Source: Rhizobium etli 8C-3 (GTDB taxonomy: Bacteria > Pseudomonadota > Alphaproteobacteria > Rhizobiales > Rhizobiaceae). Taken from it: a stretch of DNA of 64,000 nucleotides. Shown here piece after piece: positions 38,805 through 47,540 of the stretch. A program made the position numbers and the translations under genes. Where the stretch lies: assembly GCF_001908375.1 (NCBI RefSeq), contig NZ_CP017244.1:620001-684000 (forward strand). The letters run 5' to 3'. The first letter of the stretch is position 1, and every line of letters begins with the position of its first letter. Below the pieces are notes generated by a model. That model was not told the DNA's origin. It saw only the letters and a program-made list of their open reading frames with translations, and did no database searches.

Positions 38805-40196
38805 ATGAACCTTAGACATCAGATTGTGGCATTGGCCATCATCCCATTGATCCTGGCCATCCTGATTGTCACAGCGTTCATCACCTGGCAGTCGGCCACA
38901 CTTGTGCGCAGCAGCATCGACACCTTCGAGCGAAACATGCTGAAGGCCAAGCAAACGGAACTCCTCAATCTCACAAATCTTGCGCTCTCAGCCATTCATG
39001 ACATTTACGAAGCCGCCGGTCCGGACGACGAAGGAGCAAAGGAGAAGGTTCGCGCCATCCTGACCGCTCTCGACTATGGCAAGGATGGCTACTTCTTTGT
39101 CTATGATTACGACGGTAACAATGTCGTCCATCCGCGTCAAACGTTCCGGCCTGGTCACAACTGGCTCGATCTTACCGATCCTGATGGCGATCGGGTTATT
39201 GCCAATCTAATCCAGAAGGCCAAGGAGGGCGGCGGGCTCCACCAGTACAAGTGGCAGAAGCCGTCCTCGGGGGAGGTGGCCGACAAGCTGTCCTTCGCGG
39301 CCGGACTCGACAAGTGGAAATGGATGCTGGGAACGGGCGTTTATCTTGACGACGTCTTCGCACAGACCGCCGCAGCAAACGCAGATTTCCGTGCCAATGT
39401 GCGCAAGACATTTCTGATCATTGCGCTGATCGCGGTGCCTGCGGTTCTCATCGTCTTTGCCACCGGCATGCTGCTGACGTTGAGAGAACGTCGCCTTGCA
39501 GACAGCAAGCTTAAACAGCTCGCGCAGCGCATTATCGACACGCAGGAAGAGGAAAGGACGCGCCTTGCCCGTGAACTGCATGATGGAATCTCGCAGAACC
39601 TCATCGGCGTCCGCTATGCGATCGATCTGGCGAGCCGCAAGGTCGCAAGCCAGGCCGAAGATGCGGCCCGCGCAATCGATCGCGGAGCAGAGGCGCTGAA
39701 CGGGGCGATCAAGGAGGTACGCCGCCTTTCCCATGACCTGCGTCCGCGAGCGCTTGATGATCTTGGCCTGACGCCGGCGCTCAAGGCACTTTGCGACAAC
39801 TTCTCGGAGCGGACGGGCATCGAGACCAGACTGGAGGCGCTTCCCTTCAAGAACATGCTGAAGTCCGAGGCGAGCACGGCGCTGTATCGAGTTGCGCAGG
39901 AGGCGTTGAACAATGTGGAGCGGCATTCGGGAGCCTCCCGCGTCGACATCAGGATTTGGAGCGTTGGCGGCCGTGTCCGCATGACGATCTCTGACAACGG
40001 AAACGGTTTCGATGAAACAATGGCCGAGGGAAAGAAAGCGCTCGGCGGCGGGCTCGGACTGCGCAATATGCAGGAGCGCCTGGCCCATTTCGGCGGACTG
40101 CTGCTGATCAAGACGACATCGGCGGGCACCATCCTGACCGCGATGCTTCCAAGGTCGGCTACGGTGAACCGCGCACAACTCGAGGACGCAGCATGA
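38805..40196 (+). CDS. Cache-domain sensor histidine kinase (NarX-type)
   Basis: The 463-residue product has membrane segments at about 6-28 and 202-226 with a Cache domain between them (DGYFFVYDYDGNNVVHPR, GTGVYLDDVF). A HisKA_3 dimerisation segment follows with the phosphoacceptor His259 in RLARELHDGISQN, then a HATPase domain (ISDNGNGFDE, GGGLGLRNMQERL). It would sense a small organic ligand, probably a carboxylate, outside the membrane. The next gene is its regulator (ATGA overlap), and the TRAP transporter follows, so it likely controls uptake of the TRAP substrate. ATG 38805 has a GGGAGG site. Confidence 0.9.
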   Translation: MNLRHQIVALAIIPLILAILIVTAFITWQSATLVRSSIDTFERNMLKAKQTELLNLTNLALSAIHDIYEAAGPDDEGAKEKVRAILTALDYGKDGYFFVYDYDGNNVVHPRQTFRPGHNWLDLTDPDGDRVIANLIQKAKEGGGLHQYKWQKPSSGEVADKLSFAAGLDKWKWMLGTGVYLDDVFAQTAAANADFRANVRKTFLIIALIAVPAVLIVFATGMLLTLRERRLADSKLKQLAQRIIDTQEEERTRLARELHDGISQNLIGVRYAIDLASRKVASQAEDAARAIDRGAEALNGAIKEVRRLSHDLRPRALDDLGLTPALKALCDNFSERTGIETRLEALPFKNMLKSEASTALYRVAQEALNNVERHSGASRVDIRIWSVGGRVRMTISDNGNGFDETMAEGKKALGGGLGLRNMQERLAHFGGLLLIKTTSAGTILTAMLPRSATVNRAQLEDAA

Positions 40197-40837
40197 GCGG
40201 CAGAAAAAATATAAAGGTTCTTTTGATCGACAACCATCCCCTGGTTCTCGACGGGTTGGGGGCCGTTTTGGAAACCTATGAACACATTGAGATCGTCGGT
40301 ACCGCCGGATTGGCACGCGCAGGGCTTGAGATTGCACTGAGGGAAAAGCCAGCAGTGGTCCTGATGGACATCAACATGCCGCAGCTCAGCGGCATAGACG
40401 CGATCGAGCTCTTCAAGGAGCAACTGCCCGAAGCACGCATCCTGATGCTGTCGATGCACGACAGTCGCGAATATATTTCGACATCGGTGTTGCATGGGGC
40501 ATCCGGTTACATACTCAAGGATGTCTCCACCGACGAGATCATCGCCGCGATCGAAGCCGTGGCAGACGGCAAAAGCTACTTTTCTTCCGGTGTCTCCGAT
40601 GTTCTCCTCGAGCGAAGGGAGGCGCCGGATGCGCTTCCTCTAACGACACGCGAGCATGATGTTCTACTGTTGCTGGCGGCAGGAAAAAGCAATCGCGATA
40701 TTGCGCAGTTACTCGGTCTCTCAGCCGCCACGGTCGAGACGCATCGCAAGAACATCAAGAAGAAGCTCAACATCGCGACGACGGCTGGGCTGACGCGCTA
40801 TGCCATCGCGAACGGATTGACCTGGGCCGAGAGTTGA
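40193..40837 (+). CDS. NarL/FixJ-type response regulator
   Basis: The 214-residue product has a receiver domain with Asp59 in VVLMDINMP as the phosphorylation site and a LuxR-type HTH (TTREHDVLLLLAAGKSNRDIAQLLGLSAATVETHRKNIKKKL). It is coupled to the kinase by a four-base overlap. A perfect 18-bp palindrome five bases after its stop, upstream of the TRAP genes, is its probable target. It likely activates the TRAP operon when the kinase detects substrate. Confidence 0.92.
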   Translation: MSGRKNIKVLLIDNHPLVLDGLGAVLETYEHIEIVGTAGLARAGLEIALREKPAVVLMDINMPQLSGIDAIELFKEQLPEARILMLSMHDSREYISTSVLHGASGYILKDVSTDEIIAAIEAVADGKSYFSSGVSDVLLERREAPDALPLTTREHDVLLLLAAGKSNRDIAQLLGLSAATVETHRKNIKKKLNIATTAGLTRYAIANGLTWAES

Positions 40838-40841
40838 GCAC

Positions 40842-40859
40842 CTACCCAGTACTGGGTAG
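40842..40859. promoter_or_regulatory. 18-bp perfect palindrome, probable response-regulator operator
   Basis: CTACCCAGTACTGGGTAG is a perfect palindrome lying between the regulator stop and the TRAP genes, about 106 bases before the DctQ start. NarL-type regulators bind such short inverted TACC/GGTA-type repeats. Its position fits an activator site for the TRAP promoter. Confidence 0.7.
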
Positions 40860-40921
40860 AGCCGCGTATTTTGCCGATTTTCGGTCTTGTTCCTAAAGTT
40901 TCCGCGCAATACCAGTTGCCC

Positions 40922-40949
40922 GGGTCACGTCGCCAAGAGCCTGTGACCC
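40922..40949 (+). promoter_or_regulatory. Leader hairpin just before the TRAP ribosome site
   Basis: GGGTCAC (40922-40928) and GTGACCC (40943-40949) form a 7-bp stem with a 14-base loop. The stem ends one base before the GGGAGG ribosome site of the DctQ gene. It could affect translation start or mRNA stability. Confidence 0.45.
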
Positions 40950-40964
40950 TGGGAGGATTACATC

Positions 40965-41513
40965 ATGGCTGGCTTGCTGTCGCTGTCGCGCGTCATTGAC
41001 GCGATCAATATCTTTTTGGGTAAATCCGTTTCATGGTTGTTGCTGGCAGCAGTGCTGATCAGCGCGATCAACGCGACCATCCGCAAACTGTTCAACTTGA
41101 GTTCGAACGCCTGGCTCGAAGCTCAGTGGTACTTGTTTTCGGCCGTATTTCTCATCGCCGCAGCATGGACGCTTTTAAGTAGCGAACATGTCAAGGTCGA
41201 CCTTGTCTACGGTCAGTTGCCGCGACGCGCGCAGCTTTGGATCGAAATCCTCGGCACGATCTTCTTTCTCTTGCCGTTCTGTCTGATCACGATTTACCTG
41301 TCCTGGCCGATCGTCGTATCGAAATTCGTCAGCGGCGAAATATCGAACAATACCGGCGGCCTGCTCCTGTGGCCCGTATGGGCACTTATTCCTGCCGGCT
41401 TCGGCTTGCTGGCACTCCAGGGCATTTCGGAACTCATCAAACGCATCGCGATCCTGAAGGGCGATCTTCCGGATGCGATCGCGCTTGCCGACGCTGAAGC
41501 ACAAACTCTCTAG
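40965..41513 (+). CDS. TRAP transporter small permease (DctQ family)
   Basis: The 182-residue membrane protein has about four hydrophobic helices (VSWLLLAAVLISAINATI, WYLFSAVFLIAAAWTLL, IEILGTIFFLLPFCLITIYL, WPVWALIPAGFGLLALQGI) and the DctQ-type SSNAWLEAQWYLF and HVKVDLVY segments. It forms the membrane complex with the DctM-type protein that follows 12 bases later. It is first in a three-gene TRAP operon with a GGGAGG ribosome site. Confidence 0.93.
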   Translation: MAGLLSLSRVIDAINIFLGKSVSWLLLAAVLISAINATIRKLFNLSSNAWLEAQWYLFSAVFLIAAAWTLLSSEHVKVDLVYGQLPRRAQLWIEILGTIFFLLPFCLITIYLSWPIVVSKFVSGEISNNTGGLLLWPVWALIPAGFGLLALQGISELIKRIAILKGDLPDAIALADAEAQTL

Positions 41514-41525
41514 GCAGGAAAATCC

Positions 41526-43103
41526 ATGTTTGCTTTCTTTGCGGAAAATCTCGCGCCCATCATGTTCCTGTCGCTGATCGTCGTGCTTTTGCTCGGCTAT
41601 CCCGTGGCGTTTGCACTGGCCTTCGTCGGCTTTGTGTTCGGTTTCGTCGGCATCGAGATGGGCCTGCTGCCGATCAACCTGTTCGGGGCAATCCCCGACC
41701 GCATCTTCGGACAGATGTCCAATGAGACGCTGCTTGCAATTCCGTTCTTCACGTTCATGGGACTGATCCTCGAGCGAAGCGGTATGGCGGAGGATTTGTT
41801 GGACACGATCGGACAACTGTTCGGGCCTGTGCGCGGCGGCCTTGCCTTCGCTGTGATCTTTGTCGGCGCCATCCTTGCTGCGACGACCGGCGTCGTTGCC
41901 GCCTCCGTCATCTCTATGGGTCTGATCTCGCTGCCGATCATGCTTCGCTACGGTTATGATCGCCGCGTTGCCGCCGGCACCATCGCCGCGTCGGGGACGC
42001 TTGCGCAGATCATTCCGCCAAGCCTCGTCCTGATTATTCTGGCAGATCAGCTCGGTCGGTCGGTCGGCGACATGTACAAGGGCGCTCTCGTGCCAGGCCT
42101 TCTGCTGGTGGCAGTCTATTCGGCCTACATCATCGTAATGTCCATTCTTCGGCCCGCCAGCGTTCCCGCGCTACCGGCAGAAGCGCGTTTGCTGCGAGGC
42201 TGGAAGCTCGCCGGAAGAGTTGTGACATCGCTCGTGCCGCCCCTGGTGCTGATCTTCCTGGTGCTCGGAACGATTTTCATTGGTCTTGCGACCCCCACCG
42301 AAGGTGGCGCGATGGGTGCCGTCGGTGCCCTGATCCTTGCCGCATTCAATCGTCGCCTCGATCTCAAAATGATCAAGGCGGCGCTGTATTCGACGGCGAA
42401 GCTCTCGTCTTTCGTGATCTTCATCCTGTTGGGTGCACGCGTCTTTTCGCTGACCTTTTATGGCGTCAACGGCCACGTTTGGGTCGAGCATCTGATGACG
42501 TCGATCCCGGGCGGTGAAATCGGCTTTCTGATTGTCGCCAACCTGCTGGTCTTCTTCCTAGCCTTCTTCCTCGATTATTTCGAGCTCGCCTTCATCATCA
42601 TTCCGCTGCTCGCGCCTGTTGCCGACAGCCTTGGTATCGACCTGATCTGGTTTGGCGTGATGCTGGCGATCAACATGCAGACCTCGTTCATGCACCCGCC
42701 ATTCGGTTTCTCGCTGTTTTATCTGCGGTCTGTCGCGCCGAGCCGGGCTTATAAGGACCGAATTTCGGGCGCGACCATCCAGCCGGTCACCTCGGGGCAG
42801 ATCTATATGGGCGCCTTGCCGTTCCTGGGGATCCAGCTTGCGATGGTCATTGTCGTCATCGCGTTCCCCCAGCTCGTCACCCACTACAAGGCCGGCCAGG
42901 TCACCGTCGATCCGTCGACCATCCAATTGAACGTCCCGATGCCGGATGCTGGCGCAGAAAATCCATTCGGCACGCCTGCCCAACCGTTCGGCGCTCCTGA
43001 ACCGTCAGACGGTGCGCCGGCCGCACCTGGTTTTGGAGCACCCGCGCCCAATTTTGGATCGCCGACGCCAAGCTTTGGCGCGCCCTCCGAACCCGGCAAG
43101 TAA
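41526..43103 (+). CDS. TRAP transporter large permease (DctM family) with FG-rich tail
   Basis: The 525-residue protein has the many hydrophobic helices of DctM, with NETLLAIPFFTFMGLILERSGMAEDLL, the ASGTLAQIIPPSLVLIILAD motif and LFLATPTEGGAMGA-like TPTEGGAMGA. It carries substrate inward using a sodium or proton gradient. The roughly 50 residues after the last helix are unusual. They are Pro/Gly/Ala-rich with five Phe-Gly steps (NPFG, QPFG, PGFG, PNFG, PSFG), while most DctM proteins end soon after the last helix. Related TakP-linked permeases are somewhat longer, so the tail may be family-specific. Confidence 0.92.
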   Translation: MFAFFAENLAPIMFLSLIVVLLLGYPVAFALAFVGFVFGFVGIEMGLLPINLFGAIPDRIFGQMSNETLLAIPFFTFMGLILERSGMAEDLLDTIGQLFGPVRGGLAFAVIFVGAILAATTGVVAASVISMGLISLPIMLRYGYDRRVAAGTIAASGTLAQIIPPSLVLIILADQLGRSVGDMYKGALVPGLLLVAVYSAYIIVMSILRPASVPALPAEARLLRGWKLAGRVVTSLVPPLVLIFLVLGTIFIGLATPTEGGAMGAVGALILAAFNRRLDLKMIKAALYSTAKLSSFVIFILLGARVFSLTFYGVNGHVWVEHLMTSIPGGEIGFLIVANLLVFFLAFFLDYFELAFIIIPLLAPVADSLGIDLIWFGVMLAINMQTSFMHPPFGFSLFYLRSVAPSRAYKDRISGATIQPVTSGQIYMGALPFLGIQLAMVIVVIAFPQLVTHYKAGQVTVDPSTIQLNVPMPDAGAENPFGTPAQPFGAPEPSDGAPAAPGFGAPAPNFGSPTPSFGAPSEPGK

Positions 43104-43162
43104 CGTAGCAGCCATCAGCGCTTTGCCAAGTGCTGCAAATCCCATCAACAGAGGAGGATATG

Positions 43163-44278
43163 ATGACAGATCAACTGAGCCGCCGTAATTTTCTGACCAG
43201 GGGAGCGCTCGGTGGCGCTGCCACGGTGGCAGGAGCAGCGCTGGCGGCCCCGGCCGTGGCGCAGGAACTGCCGACGATCAAGTGGCGCTTGACGTCCGGC
43301 TTCCCGAACAATCTCGATACGATCTATGGCGGGGCGGTGGTCATGGCCGATGCCCTTTCCAAGATCACGGAGGGTAAATTTCAGATCCAGGTCTTTCAAG
43401 CCGGCGAGATAGTTCCCGGCCCGCAGGCGATCGATGCGGTCCAGGCAAATACCGTCGAAATCGCCCATACCTGCGGATATTACTTTACCGGCAAGAATCC
43501 GACTTTTGCCATCGGTTCAACGATCCCCTTCGGTCTCAATGCCCGCCAGCAAAACGCCTGGCTCTATCACGGCGGCGGCAACGAGCTCTATGACGAGTTT
43601 CTTTCTGAATACGGCATCATCGGCAAGCCCGGCGGTGGCACGGGCGCCCAGATGGGTGGCTGGTTCCGCAAGGAGATCAACAGCACTGCAGACCTCAACG
43701 GCGTCAAGATGCGTATTGCCGGTGTCGCCGGCCAGGTGATGTCGCGTCTCGGTGTCGTTCCGCAACAGCTGCCCGGCGGCGATATCTATCCGGCGCTCGA
43801 ACGCGGTACGATCGACGCAGCCGAATGGGTTGGACCCTACGATGACGAGCGCCTCGGCTTCTACCAGATCGCCCCCTATTACTATTATCCCGCATATTGG
43901 GAAGGTGGTCTGACCATCCACTTCTTCATCAACAAGGCGCAGTATGAAGGCTTGCCGGACGCTTACAAGGCAGCGCTCGACACCGCCTGCAAGGCGGCCA
44001 ATGTCAACATGCAGGCGCTTTATGACGTCAAGAACACCAAGGCGATCCGATCGCTGGTCGGCAAGGGGGTGAAACTTCGTCCGCTTCCGCGTGACGTCAT
44101 GGATGCGGCCTATAAGGCGACGTTTGAACTCTATGGCGAGTACAGTGCCAAGTATCCGGCCTGGGCGAAGATCTATCCGGCCTGGAAGAAATTTCGCGAC
44201 GAATCCTTCGAGTGGTTCCGTGTCGCCGAATACAGCTACGACAGCTACATGTACGCCGCACAGGCCGCCGGCAAGTGA
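43163..44278 (+). CDS. TRAP substrate-binding protein, TakP-like (Tat exported)
   Basis: The 371-residue product has a twin-arginine signal (LSRRNFLTRGALGG) and a cut near AVAQELP. The mature part IKWRLTSGFPNNLDTIYGGA, ALVQAGEIV-like QAGEIVPGPQAIDAVQANTVEIAHTCGYY and PFGLNARQQNAWLYHGGG resembles TakP of Rhodobacter, which binds 2-oxo acids such as pyruvate with a metal ion. The likely substrate is therefore a 2-oxo acid or related carboxylate (inferred). ATG 43163 has GAGGAGGA upstream; ATG 43160 is adjacent. A hairpin terminator follows the gene. Confidence 0.9.
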   Translation: MTDQLSRRNFLTRGALGGAATVAGAALAAPAVAQELPTIKWRLTSGFPNNLDTIYGGAVVMADALSKITEGKFQIQVFQAGEIVPGPQAIDAVQANTVEIAHTCGYYFTGKNPTFAIGSTIPFGLNARQQNAWLYHGGGNELYDEFLSEYGIIGKPGGGTGAQMGGWFRKEINSTADLNGVKMRIAGVAGQVMSRLGVVPQQLPGGDIYPALERGTIDAAEWVGPYDDERLGFYQIAPYYYYPAYWEGGLTIHFFINKAQYEGLPDAYKAALDTACKAANVNMQALYDVKNTKAIRSLVGKGVKLRPLPRDVMDAAYKATFELYGEYSAKYPAWAKIYPAWKKFRDESFEWFRVAEYSYDSYMYAAQAAGK

Positions 44279-44285
44279 CACTCAG

Positions 44286-44313
44286 GCGGCTGGAGATCTG
44301 GCCAGCCGCTTTT
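44286..44313 (+). terminator. Intrinsic terminator of the TRAP operon
   Basis: GCGGCTGG (44286-44293) and CCAGCCGC (44302-44309) form a perfect 8-bp stem with an eight-base loop, followed by TTTT. It begins seven bases after the binding-protein stop codon. Confidence 0.8.
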
Positions 44314-44453
44314 CTCACCGTTACTGCAGCGTTTGCAGGGGCCTTTAACCGCGCTGCGGGATCGTTTATGACCCCAGCAAGGACGAGGTCAAAAGGTGCC
44401 TTAATGACGAGAGATGTCAGCCAGGCCCTGTCATCGTGTGATGGTCGGGAGCC

Positions 44454-44484
44454 CCGGAGCGCCCAGTGGCCTTGGACGCTCCGG
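44454..44484 (-). terminator. Hairpin downstream of the minus-strand sugar-binding protein
   Basis: CCGGAGCG (44454-44461) and CGCTCCGG (44477-44484) form a perfect 8-bp stem located just after the stop of the minus-strand gene that ends at 44493. There is no clear U-run on that strand, so termination strength is uncertain. Confidence 0.5.
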
Positions 44485-44492
44485 CCCAGGCG

Positions 44493-45479
44493 TTATTTCT
44501 GGATGCAGGTGTCGACTGTGTCCTTGGTGCATTCGTCGAGCCCGGTAAACACCGGATCCTCGACCGGCTTTCCGGCGATCAGGTCCATCATCACGGAGGG
44601 TGCCTTATAGCCCATTTCGAAGGGACGCTGGCCGACCAGAGCGGTGACAAGGCCCTCCTTGGCTATCGCCACTTCGTCGCCGATCGTGTCGGCGGCGCCG
44701 ATGACGAACTCGTTCTTGGCGATCTTGTCGGCCATTGGCTTGAACAGGTCGCGGTAGGGCTGGGGAGCGCCGAAGAGCGGCCAGCCGCCCATGATGCCGA
44801 AGCCGGCAAGGTCGGGATTGGCGGCGAGGATGTCAGTCATCGCCTGCACGCCCTTGGCGCCGTCGTCATTGGTGAACACCGGGCAGCCGGCGACCTCGGT
44901 CCAGCCGCCTTCGCCCTTGAGCTCGCTCAGCCCTTCCTTGCCCGACAGCGAATCGCGCCAGCCCTGTGCGCGGCGCAGAATGTTGTCGGCGCCGGGATTA
45001 CCCTGGATCGAGCAGACCTTGCCGCCATCCGGTTTAGCCTCTTTCATGTAGTCGCCTATGCGCTTGCCCATGAGATAGTTGTCAGTGCCCAGATAGGTCT
45101 TCCGCAAAGCAGCGTCTTCCTGGGCGAGGTCGGCGTCGAGCGTCATTACCGGAACGCTCGGATTGGCTGTTTTGAGCGTCTGGGCGATTAGCTTGGCATT
45201 CGACGGCGAGATGGCAATCGCAGCCGTGTCGGCCTTGCCTAGCATGTCCTGGACGATCTGGGCCTCGCCGGCTTCATCGGATGTCGATGCCGGGCCCGTG
45301 TAGAAGCACTCATATTCCGAGTCCGGATTTTCCTTGTTCCATTTCTGGCAACCCTGGTTGATCGCTTCGAAGAACGGGTTGTCGAGACCTTTGACGACGA
45401 TCACGAGCTGCTTCTTGGCAAGCGCCGGGCCGGCGGTGAGTGCCAAGGCTGTGAATGCAAGTAACAATGCCTTCCTCAT
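44493..45479 (-). CDS. Sugar ABC transporter substrate-binding protein (RbsB/Peripla_BP_4 type)
   Basis: The 328-residue product has a signal peptide (cut near ALAKKQ) and the RbsB-like layout: LVIVVKGLDNPFFEAINQGC, AIAISPSNAKLIAQ, PVMTLDADL, YLGTDNYLMGKRIGDYM and GFGIMGGWPLF. Such proteins capture sugars or related compounds for CUT2 importers. Its ligand is unknown. It contains several Cys (ECFYTG, CSIQG, GCPVF, DECTK, DTCIQ), more than usual for the family and able to form disulphides. Its ATPase and permease partners are encoded on the other strand from 46765. ATG 45479 follows GGGAGGAAACC. Confidence 0.88.
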   Translation of the reverse strand: MRKALLLAFTALALTAGPALAKKQLVIVVKGLDNPFFEAINQGCQKWNKENPDSEYECFYTGPASTSDEAGEAQIVQDMLGKADTAAIAISPSNAKLIAQTLKTANPSVPVMTLDADLAQEDAALRKTYLGTDNYLMGKRIGDYMKEAKPDGGKVCSIQGNPGADNILRRAQGWRDSLSGKEGLSELKGEGGWTEVAGCPVFTNDDGAKGVQAMTDILAANPDLAGFGIMGGWPLFGAPQPYRDLFKPMADKIAKNEFVIGAADTIGDEVAIAKEGLVTALVGQRPFEMGYKAPSVMMDLIAGKPVEDPVFTGLDECTKDTVDTCIQK

Positions 45480-45527
45480 GGTTTCCTCCCTTGAAACAGA
45501 CGGGCGCGACGCGACCGCCATACCAAA

Positions 45528-46508
45528 TCAACCCGGGTACCAGACAATGCGACGGTCATCGTGCGAACGCTCGTATTGCCAGGCCGAGTCGATAAGCCTT
45601 TCCAGATCATAGCTGGGCTGCCAATCCAGCAGGTATCTGGCCTTGCTGTTATCCATCCAATTCGAGTGGTACTGGCTTGGGATGTCGACAGCCCCAAGAT
45701 TTCGCGTCTGCGCCAGATAGGCTGCGACCTCGCCATAGTCGACCGGCCGGTCCATACAGATATTGAACAGCTGGCGTTTTGCCCGTGGATTGTCGATAGC
45801 TGCCAGAATTGCCGATACGAGATCATCCACATGCACGAAATTACGCTTCAGCGGGCGTCCGTTGGCGTCGCGCAGCAGCGGCACTGTGCCAGCTTCCGCA
45901 TAACGCCTCGCATCGTCTTGCGGGACCAGCGTCTTCCAGTCGGGTCCGCCGAAAACATCATCGCCGAAGGACAGCGTATATTTGAAATCATCCTTCTCCA
46001 TGATCCACGGTGCGCGAAGGCAGCAGCTGTTGAGGCCGTACTGGATAGCGAACTGTTCAAGCATTACCTCCTCGAGAACTTTGGAAAGCGCGTAACTGCC
46101 AGGATAAGCGCGATGCGGCGTATCCTCGGTGATCGGTCCGTCGTGGCGATAGTAGAAATGGCCGATACCGGCATCACCGCCGATGAGGATGAACTGCTGT
46201 GCGGTAGCGCTCGTCCGAAAGGCTTCGAGTAGCCAGAAAAGACCCTTGACCGTGACGTCCATGACGGCGGAAGGCGTTTCCTTGCAGGTGGCAAGATGCA
46301 GAACGTGGGTAACATCTTTCATTGCGGCTGCCGCGACATGCTGGTCGGCGATCGAGCCCTTTGTGACTTCGATACGGCTGGTCTCAGGAAGCAAACGATT
46401 ATGGCACAGCGCGCGGATGCGTGCTTTCGTAAATCTCGGATCGTCAAGCAGCCCAGCAATGAAGCGCCGCCCGACCTTGCCCGTCGCACCGGTGACAAGG
46501 ATCAGCAT
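45528..46508 (-). CDS. Extended SDR / NAD-dependent epimerase-dehydratase
   Basis: The 326-residue product has the Rossmann start LILVTGATGKVGRRF, a conserved HLATCKE region, and the active-site pair in YALSKVLEE (Tyr-x3-Lys). NFVHVDDLVSAILAAIDN follows, typical of sugar-nucleotide epimerase-like SDRs. It probably oxidises or epimerises the sugar brought in by the adjacent ABC system; similar SDRs act as uronate or lactone-forming sugar dehydrogenases. It is co-transcribed with the binding-protein gene 48 bases downstream. Confidence 0.85.
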   Translation of the reverse strand: MLILVTGATGKVGRRFIAGLLDDPRFTKARIRALCHNRLLPETSRIEVTKGSIADQHVAAAAMKDVTHVLHLATCKETPSAVMDVTVKGLFWLLEAFRTSATAQQFILIGGDAGIGHFYYRHDGPITEDTPHRAYPGSYALSKVLEEVMLEQFAIQYGLNSCCLRAPWIMEKDDFKYTLSFGDDVFGGPDWKTLVPQDDARRYAEAGTVPLLRDANGRPLKRNFVHVDDLVSAILAAIDNPRAKRQLFNICMDRPVDYGEVAAYLAQTRNLGAVDIPSQYHSNWMDNSKARYLLDWQPSYDLERLIDSAWQYERSHDDRRIVWYPG

Positions 46509-46561
46509 GCTCTCTCTCCCACTAACAGCTAATATCCGCTCGCTTCGCCCGTCAACGAGTA

Positions 46562-46574
46562 TTTGTCATACAAA
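46562..46574. promoter_or_regulatory. Candidate operator TTTGT-CAT-ACAAA
   Basis: TTTGT-CAT-ACAAA at 46562-46574 is a perfect inverted repeat in the divergent gap between the SDR and the ABC ATPase. A related imperfect site (TCGTCGGACAA, 46600-46610) lies nearby. The TTGT-N3-ACAA pattern is typical of GntR/FadR-family operators. No GntR gene is adjacent; the one at 60970 is far away. Confidence 0.5.
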
Positions 46575-46764
46575 ACAGATTTTTGTGATGTCAGCTTGAT
46601 TCGTCGGACAATTGATTGACGCTTTCGCAAGGTTTTGCGTAAATGCGGTGGAATCGCTTTGCTGGGAGGACATCGGCAAGGCGAGATTGCGGGCATCCAT
46701 CCCTTCGACGACATCTGAGGGGCAATTGGGGCAAGCCTGCAGGTTTTGGGAGGTCAGCAGGCTG

Positions 46765-47505
46765 GTGGCGGTTCTCGAACTCACCAACATTTCCAAACAT
46801 TTCGGTGCCATCCAGGCAGTCAACGACGTTTCGCTTTCGCTTCAGGCGGGGCAGGTCGTCGGTCTCATGGGCGATAACGGCGCTGGAAAATCGACACTGG
46901 TCAAGATGATTGCCGGCAACTTCCGGCCGAGCGAGGGCACCATACGCCTCGATGGCGCGGAAATCGTCATGCACCGGCCGGTGGAGGCGCGCCAGCACGG
47001 CATCGAGATCGTTCACCAGGATCTGGCGCTCTGCAATAATCTCACGGCAGCGGCGAACGTGTTCCTCGGGCGCGAGCTGCGGCGCGGCATCGGTCCACTG
47101 AAAGTCCTGGACTACAAGACCATGTATAGGCGTGCCGGCGAAATTTTCAGGGAGCTGAAGTCGGAGACGCGTCCCCGGGACCTCGTAAGGCAGATGTCAG
47201 GCGGCCAGCGGCAGGCGGTGGCGATTGCGCGCACGATGCTTTCGGAGGCAAAGATCGTGCTGATGGACGAGCCGACTGCGGCAATTTCCGTTCGCCAGGT
47301 GGCGGAGGTCCTCAATCTGATCCGCCAACTGCGAGATCGCGGCATTGCCGTTGTCCTGATCAGCCATCGCATGCCGGACGTCTTTACGGTTGCCGACCGC
47401 GTCATTGTCTTGCGGCGAGGCAGAAAAGTTGCCGACAAGCCGATTGAGGCAAGTTCGCCAGAGGAAGTCACAGGGCTTATCACCGGCGCGATCGAACAGG
47501 TGTGA
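46765..47505 (+). CDS. Sugar ABC transporter ATPase, single-domain CUT2 type
   Basis: The 246-residue product carries one nucleotide-binding domain: Walker A GDNGAGKST, the signature MSGGQRQAVA, Walker B IVLMDEPTAA and the switch His in LISHRM. CUT2 ATPases are often double (about 500 residues), but single-domain forms such as the rhizobial fructose transporter FrcA exist. GTG 46765 (VAVLELTNIS) is the probable start, with GGAGG eleven bases upstream. The longer upstream frame is not protein-like. A permease follows 35 bases later. Confidence 0.9.
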   Translation: MAVLELTNISKHFGAIQAVNDVSLSLQAGQVVGLMGDNGAGKSTLVKMIAGNFRPSEGTIRLDGAEIVMHRPVEARQHGIEIVHQDLALCNNLTAAANVFLGRELRRGIGPLKVLDYKTMYRRAGEIFRELKSETRPRDLVRQMSGGQRQAVAIARTMLSEAKIVLMDEPTAAISVRQVAEVLNLIRQLRDRGIAVVLISHRMPDVFTVADRVIVLRRGRKVADKPIEASSPEEVTGLITGAIEQV

Positions 47506-47540
47506 ACGCGCTGCTTGGATAGTGGAAAAAATGAAGGTCG

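Noticed and set aside
38298..38954. 218-codon minus-strand frame between the glycosyltransferase and the kinase
   Set aside because: It runs into the 5' end of the kinase gene antisense and has no domain or ribosome site.
44466..45191. 241-codon plus-strand frame over the sugar-binding protein gene
   Set aside because: Antisense shadow of a clear RbsB-type gene with signal peptide and ribosome site.
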